A stretch of 64,000 nucleotides of DNA from Burkholderia sp. D-99. Lineage in GTDB: Bacteria; Pseudomonadota; Gammaproteobacteria; Burkholderiales; Burkholderiaceae. Of this stretch, positions 61,296 to 64,000 are shown piece by piece; the first letter of the stretch is position 1, and every line of letters starts with the position of its first letter. The notes under the pieces are model-generated. The model made no database searches, was not told where the DNA came from, and was given only the letters and a program-made list of their open reading frames with translations. The position numbers and the translations under genes were made by a program. Location: positions 91,727-155,726 of the forward strand of contig NZ_JAAOXM010000018.1 in NCBI RefSeq assembly GCF_011605345.1, in the 5' to 3' direction.

Positions 61296-63065
61296 ATGAC
61301 CCAATCGATCGATCCCGTCCGCTCCGCCTCCGACGCGCCGCAGGACGAGCGCCCGGTATCCGCATGGAGCCTCATCAAGCCCTACTGGGTATCGTCCGAA
61401 TGGAAATTCGCGTGGGGTCTGCTGGTCGCGATCATCGCGATCAACCTCTGTGTGGTCTGGATCAACGTCCGGCTGAACAAGTGGAACGCCGAGTTCTACA
61501 ACGCGCTGCAGTCGAAGGACGTCCACGACTTCCCGAACCTGCTGATGCAGTTCTCCGCGCTCGCGTTCGCATTCATCATCCTCGCCGTGTACGGCCGCTA
61601 CTTGCGGCAGATGCTCGGTTTCCGCTGGCGCCAGTGGCTCACCGACCGCTTTCTCGGCCAGTGGCTCGGCGATCGCGCGTTCTACCGGATCGAGCGTGAC
61701 CGTCTCGCCGACAACCCCGACCAGCGGATCACCGACGATCTTCAGTCGTTCGCGACCACGACGCTCGCGCTGTCGCTCGACCTGCTGTCGACGGTCGTCA
61801 CGCTCGTGTCGTTCATCACGATCCTGTGGTCGCTCGCCGGCGCGCTGACGTTCACGCTCGGCGCGACGCCGGTCTCGATTCCCGGCTACATGGTGTGGGC
61901 GGCCGCGCTGTACGCGGTGGTCGGCTCGCTGATCATCCAGAAGGTCGGCCATCCGCTCGTGTCGATCAACTACCAGCAGCAGCGCGTCGAGGCCGACTTC
62001 CGCTTCGGACTGATCCGGGTGCGCGAGAACGCCGAGCAGATCGCGTTCTACGAAGGCGAGAAGACCGAGACCGGCAACGCGCAAACCCTCTTCATGCGCA
62101 TCCGCGACAACTGGTGGCGCGTGATGAAGTACACGAAGCGGCTCACGTTCGTGCTGAGCTTCTACGGGCAGATCGCGATCATCTTCCCGCTCGTCGTCGC
62201 CGCGCCGCGCTATTTCGCGGGCGCGTTCTCGTTCGGCGTGCTGATGCAGATCTCGTCCGCGTTCGGCACCGTCAGCGATTCGTTCTCGTGGTTCATCAAC
62301 AGTTACTCGACCCTCGTCGAATGGCGCGCCACCGTCAACCGTCTGCGCGAATTCAAGCGCGTGATGGGCACGTCGCACCTGAAGGAAAGCCTGTCGCCCG
62401 CGACCGAGCATGGCGGCATCAACCTGCACTATGTCGATGCGGCGAAGCTGTCGACGTCGTCGCTCAAGCTCGCGCTGCCGAACGGCAACGCGCTCGCGAA
62501 CATCGGCAGCATCACGATCGAGCCCGGCTCGCGCTGGCTCGTGATCGGCAAGTCGGGTTCCGGCAAGAGCACGTTCATGCGTGCGCTTGCGGGCCTGTGG
62601 CCGTTCGGGGACGGCGCGATCGACGCGCCCGTCGGCGCGCGGATGATGTTCGTGCCGCAAACGAGCTATCTGCCGATCGGCACGCTGAAGGCCGCGCTCA
62701 CCTATCCGGCGACACCCGACGCGTTCAGCGACGATGCGTGTCGCGACGCGTTGCGCGCGTGCCGCCTCGAGGATTACGTCGAGCGCCTCGACGAGAACGC
62801 GCACTGGACCCGCGTGCTGTCGCCGGGCGAACAGCAGCGCCTGGCCGGCGCGCGCGTGCTGCTGCACAAGCCCGACTTCCTGTTCCTCGACGAAGCGACG
62901 AGCGCGCTCGACGCCGACAACGAGGCACGCCTGTACCACCTGTTCGCCGAACGGTTGCCGAAGGCCGCGATCGTCAGCATCGCGCACCGCGAATCGCTGG
63001 CCGCGTTCCACGTCGGCACGATCAACGTCGAGCGCGTGAACGCCGGCGACAAGGTCGCGGCGTGA
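61296..63065 (+). CDS. ABC transporter with fused permease and ATPase (SbmA/YddA-like)
   Basis: 589 residues. The membrane domain (residues 35-340) has about six helices and the marks NVRLNKWNAEFYNALQ and RYLRQMLGFRWRQWLTDRFL of the SbmA/BacA-YddA family. The ATPase domain (390-585) has Walker A GKSGSGKST, VLSPGEQQR and FLFLDEATSALD. Homologues take up peptides or vitamins. AGGAAG lies before the ATG at 61296. Divergent from the thi operon. Confidence 0.9.
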   Translation: MTQSIDPVRSASDAPQDERPVSAWSLIKPYWVSSEWKFAWGLLVAIIAINLCVVWINVRLNKWNAEFYNALQSKDVHDFPNLLMQFSALAFAFIILAVYGRYLRQMLGFRWRQWLTDRFLGQWLGDRAFYRIERDRLADNPDQRITDDLQSFATTTLALSLDLLSTVVTLVSFITILWSLAGALTFTLGATPVSIPGYMVWAAALYAVVGSLIIQKVGHPLVSINYQQQRVEADFRFGLIRVRENAEQIAFYEGEKTETGNAQTLFMRIRDNWWRVMKYTKRLTFVLSFYGQIAIIFPLVVAAPRYFAGAFSFGVLMQISSAFGTVSDSFSWFINSYSTLVEWRATVNRLREFKRVMGTSHLKESLSPATEHGGINLHYVDAAKLSTSSLKLALPNGNALANIGSITIEPGSRWLVIGKSGSGKSTFMRALAGLWPFGDGAIDAPVGARMMFVPQTSYLPIGTLKAALTYPATPDAFSDDACRDALRACRLEDYVERLDENAHWTRVLSPGEQQRLAGARVLLHKPDFLFLDEATSALDADNEARLYHLFAERLPKAAIVSIAHRESLAAFHVGTINVERVNAGDKVAA

Positions 63066-63838
63066 ACAAACGCGCCGCGCACATCGCGCGGGTCGCGCTG
63101 ATCACCGGCGCCGGTTCGGGGATCGGTGCGGCACTCGCGCGGCGGCTCGCGGCGCCCGGCATCGCATTGGCGCTACACGCGCGCGGCGCGGACGAAGCGG
63201 CACGCGCCCGGCTCGCCGAAGTTGCCCATGCGTGCACGGCGGCCGGCGCGGAGTGCGTCACGCTCACCGGCGATCTCGGCGAGCCCGGCGTCGCCGCCTC
63301 GCTCGTCGATGCGGCCGCCACGCGCTTCGGCGGGCTCGATCATCTCGTCGCCAACGCCGGCTTCGCCGCACGGCAATCCTTTTCCGGTCTTTCCGCGGAC
63401 GCGCTCGCGTCCGCCTTCGCGGCGATGCCCGGCGCATTCTCGGCGCTCGCGGGCCGCGCGCGGCCGCTGCTCGAGGCGTCGGCCGCGCCGCGGATCGTCG
63501 CGGTCAGTTCGTTCGTCGCGCACCGCTACCGCGCCGACGCGCCGTTCGCGGCCACCGCTGCGGCGAAGGCCGCGCTCGAATCGCTCGTGCGCACCGCCGC
63601 CGCCGAATTCGCCGCGCGCGGCATCACCGTCAACGCGGTCGCGCCGGGCTTCACGCGCAAGGACCATGGGCCGAGCGCGGGCAACGCCGCCGCGTGGGCG
63701 CAGGCCGAACAGGCGACACCGCTCGGCCGGATCGCCGAACCCGACGACGTCGCCGCGCTGATCGCGTTCCTGCTGTCGGACGCCGCGCGACAGATTACCG
63801 GCCAGGTCGTTCATGTCGACGGCGGCCTGACGCTCTGA
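63062..63838 (+). CDS. Short-chain dehydrogenase/reductase lacking the catalytic Tyr
   Basis: 258 residues from GTG overlapping the previous stop. The Rossmann start ALITGAGSGIGAALARRL and NAG (LVANAGFA) are intact, as is Ser in VAVSSF. The usual Tyr-x3-Lys reads TAAAK (in FAATAAAKAAL), so the catalytic Tyr seems replaced by Thr. The end GQVVHVDGGLTL is typical. Either an inactive or regulatory SDR, or one using another residue. Confidence 0.85.
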   Translation: MNKRAAHIARVALITGAGSGIGAALARRLAAPGIALALHARGADEAARARLAEVAHACTAAGAECVTLTGDLGEPGVAASLVDAAATRFGGLDHLVANAGFAARQSFSGLSADALASAFAAMPGAFSALAGRARPLLEASAAPRIVAVSSFVAHRYRADAPFAATAAAKAALESLVRTAAAEFAARGITVNAVAPGFTRKDHGPSAGNAAAWAQAEQATPLGRIAEPDDVAALIAFLLSDAARQITGQVVHVDGGLTL

Positions 63839-63961
63839 ATCGAGCGCCTACGCGCCGTGCAGGCGCGCGTGACGTCGTTGCCGCCGAAGTTTGCGTGGCA
63901 CTCGAGCGCGATCGACGATCACGTGTTCCCGGAACACCCGTCGTTCCACGCCCCCTCATCA

Positions 63962-63997
63962 CCCCCATCACCCTCGTCACCCCCATCACCCTCGTCA
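63962..63997. repeat. Two tandem copies of an 18-bp C-rich unit at the window end
   Basis: CCCCCATCACCCTCGTCA is repeated twice and partly once more, running into the window edge. No gene is seen in 63839-64000. Confidence 0.75.
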
Positions 63998-64000
63998 CCC

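Noticed and set aside
63962..64000. Possible CRISPR-like repeat at the window end
   Set aside because: The 18-bp units are directly adjacent with no spacers and no cas genes; a simple tandem repeat.

Overview
The window is GC-rich, densely coding chromosomal DNA. Its gene content and order (a T6SS cluster with a TPR lipoprotein before tssB; murA with the his operon and tatABC; mla genes beside a TPP-riboswitch thi operon; petABC-sspA-sspB) match chromosome 1 of a Burkholderia cepacia complex species. The species cannot be fixed from the sequence alone.

Layout. (1) 1-7774: part of a type VI secretion system, as two divergent operons. The minus arm runs TPR lipoprotein, tssB, tssC, hcp, tssE, tssF (cut by the window edge); the plus arm is tssJKL. 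Between hcp and tssE lies a terminator followed by a 316-bp multi-hairpin inverted-repeat element. (2) 7805-15485: a one-directional array of about a dozen small immunity-like genes, with Rhs C-terminal remnants and an IS256-type transposase remnant. (3) 15489-23412: a full Rhs effector with an SHH-type nuclease tip, and the VgrG spike carrying an unusual repeated tail. (4) 23729-28682: ordinary accessory genes (amino-acid binding protein, LytS/LytTR two-component pair, lipoprotein), then a PAAR remnant. (5) 29096-32599: a 3.5-kb island bounded by 45-bp direct repeats of a tRNA-Thr 3' end. It carries a P-loop ATPase, a NYN-type nuclease and a broken toxin-antitoxin pair, and no integrase. (6) 32649-63838: core genes sspBA, petCBA, nif3-like, a DegQ-type protease, tatABC, hinT, the his operon, murA, ibaG, an ABC-2 exporter, mlaFEDACB, thiOSGE under a TPP riboswitch, an SbmA/YddA-like ABC transporter and an atypical SDR.

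How it works together. The T6SS genes build the sheath, tube, baseplate and membrane complex. VgrG and Rhs would be loaded on the tube tip, and the gene directly after rhs should protect the cell from its tip. The older immunity-like genes downstream look like a record of earlier effector tips displaced at this locus, possibly kept as defence against neighbours. The tRNA-Thr island looks like a small defence or satellite cargo. In the core part, lipid-asymmetry (mla), cell-wall (murA) and histidine genes lie in one long co-directional stretch with many 1-4 nt stop/start overlaps.

Most likely undescribed: the immunity array with Rhs scars, the Rhs tip/immunity pair, the integrase-less island with its repeated 12-14 bp motif, and the structured element whose outer stem contains the tssE ribosome-binding site. 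All family names come from reading the translated sequences; no search was run.
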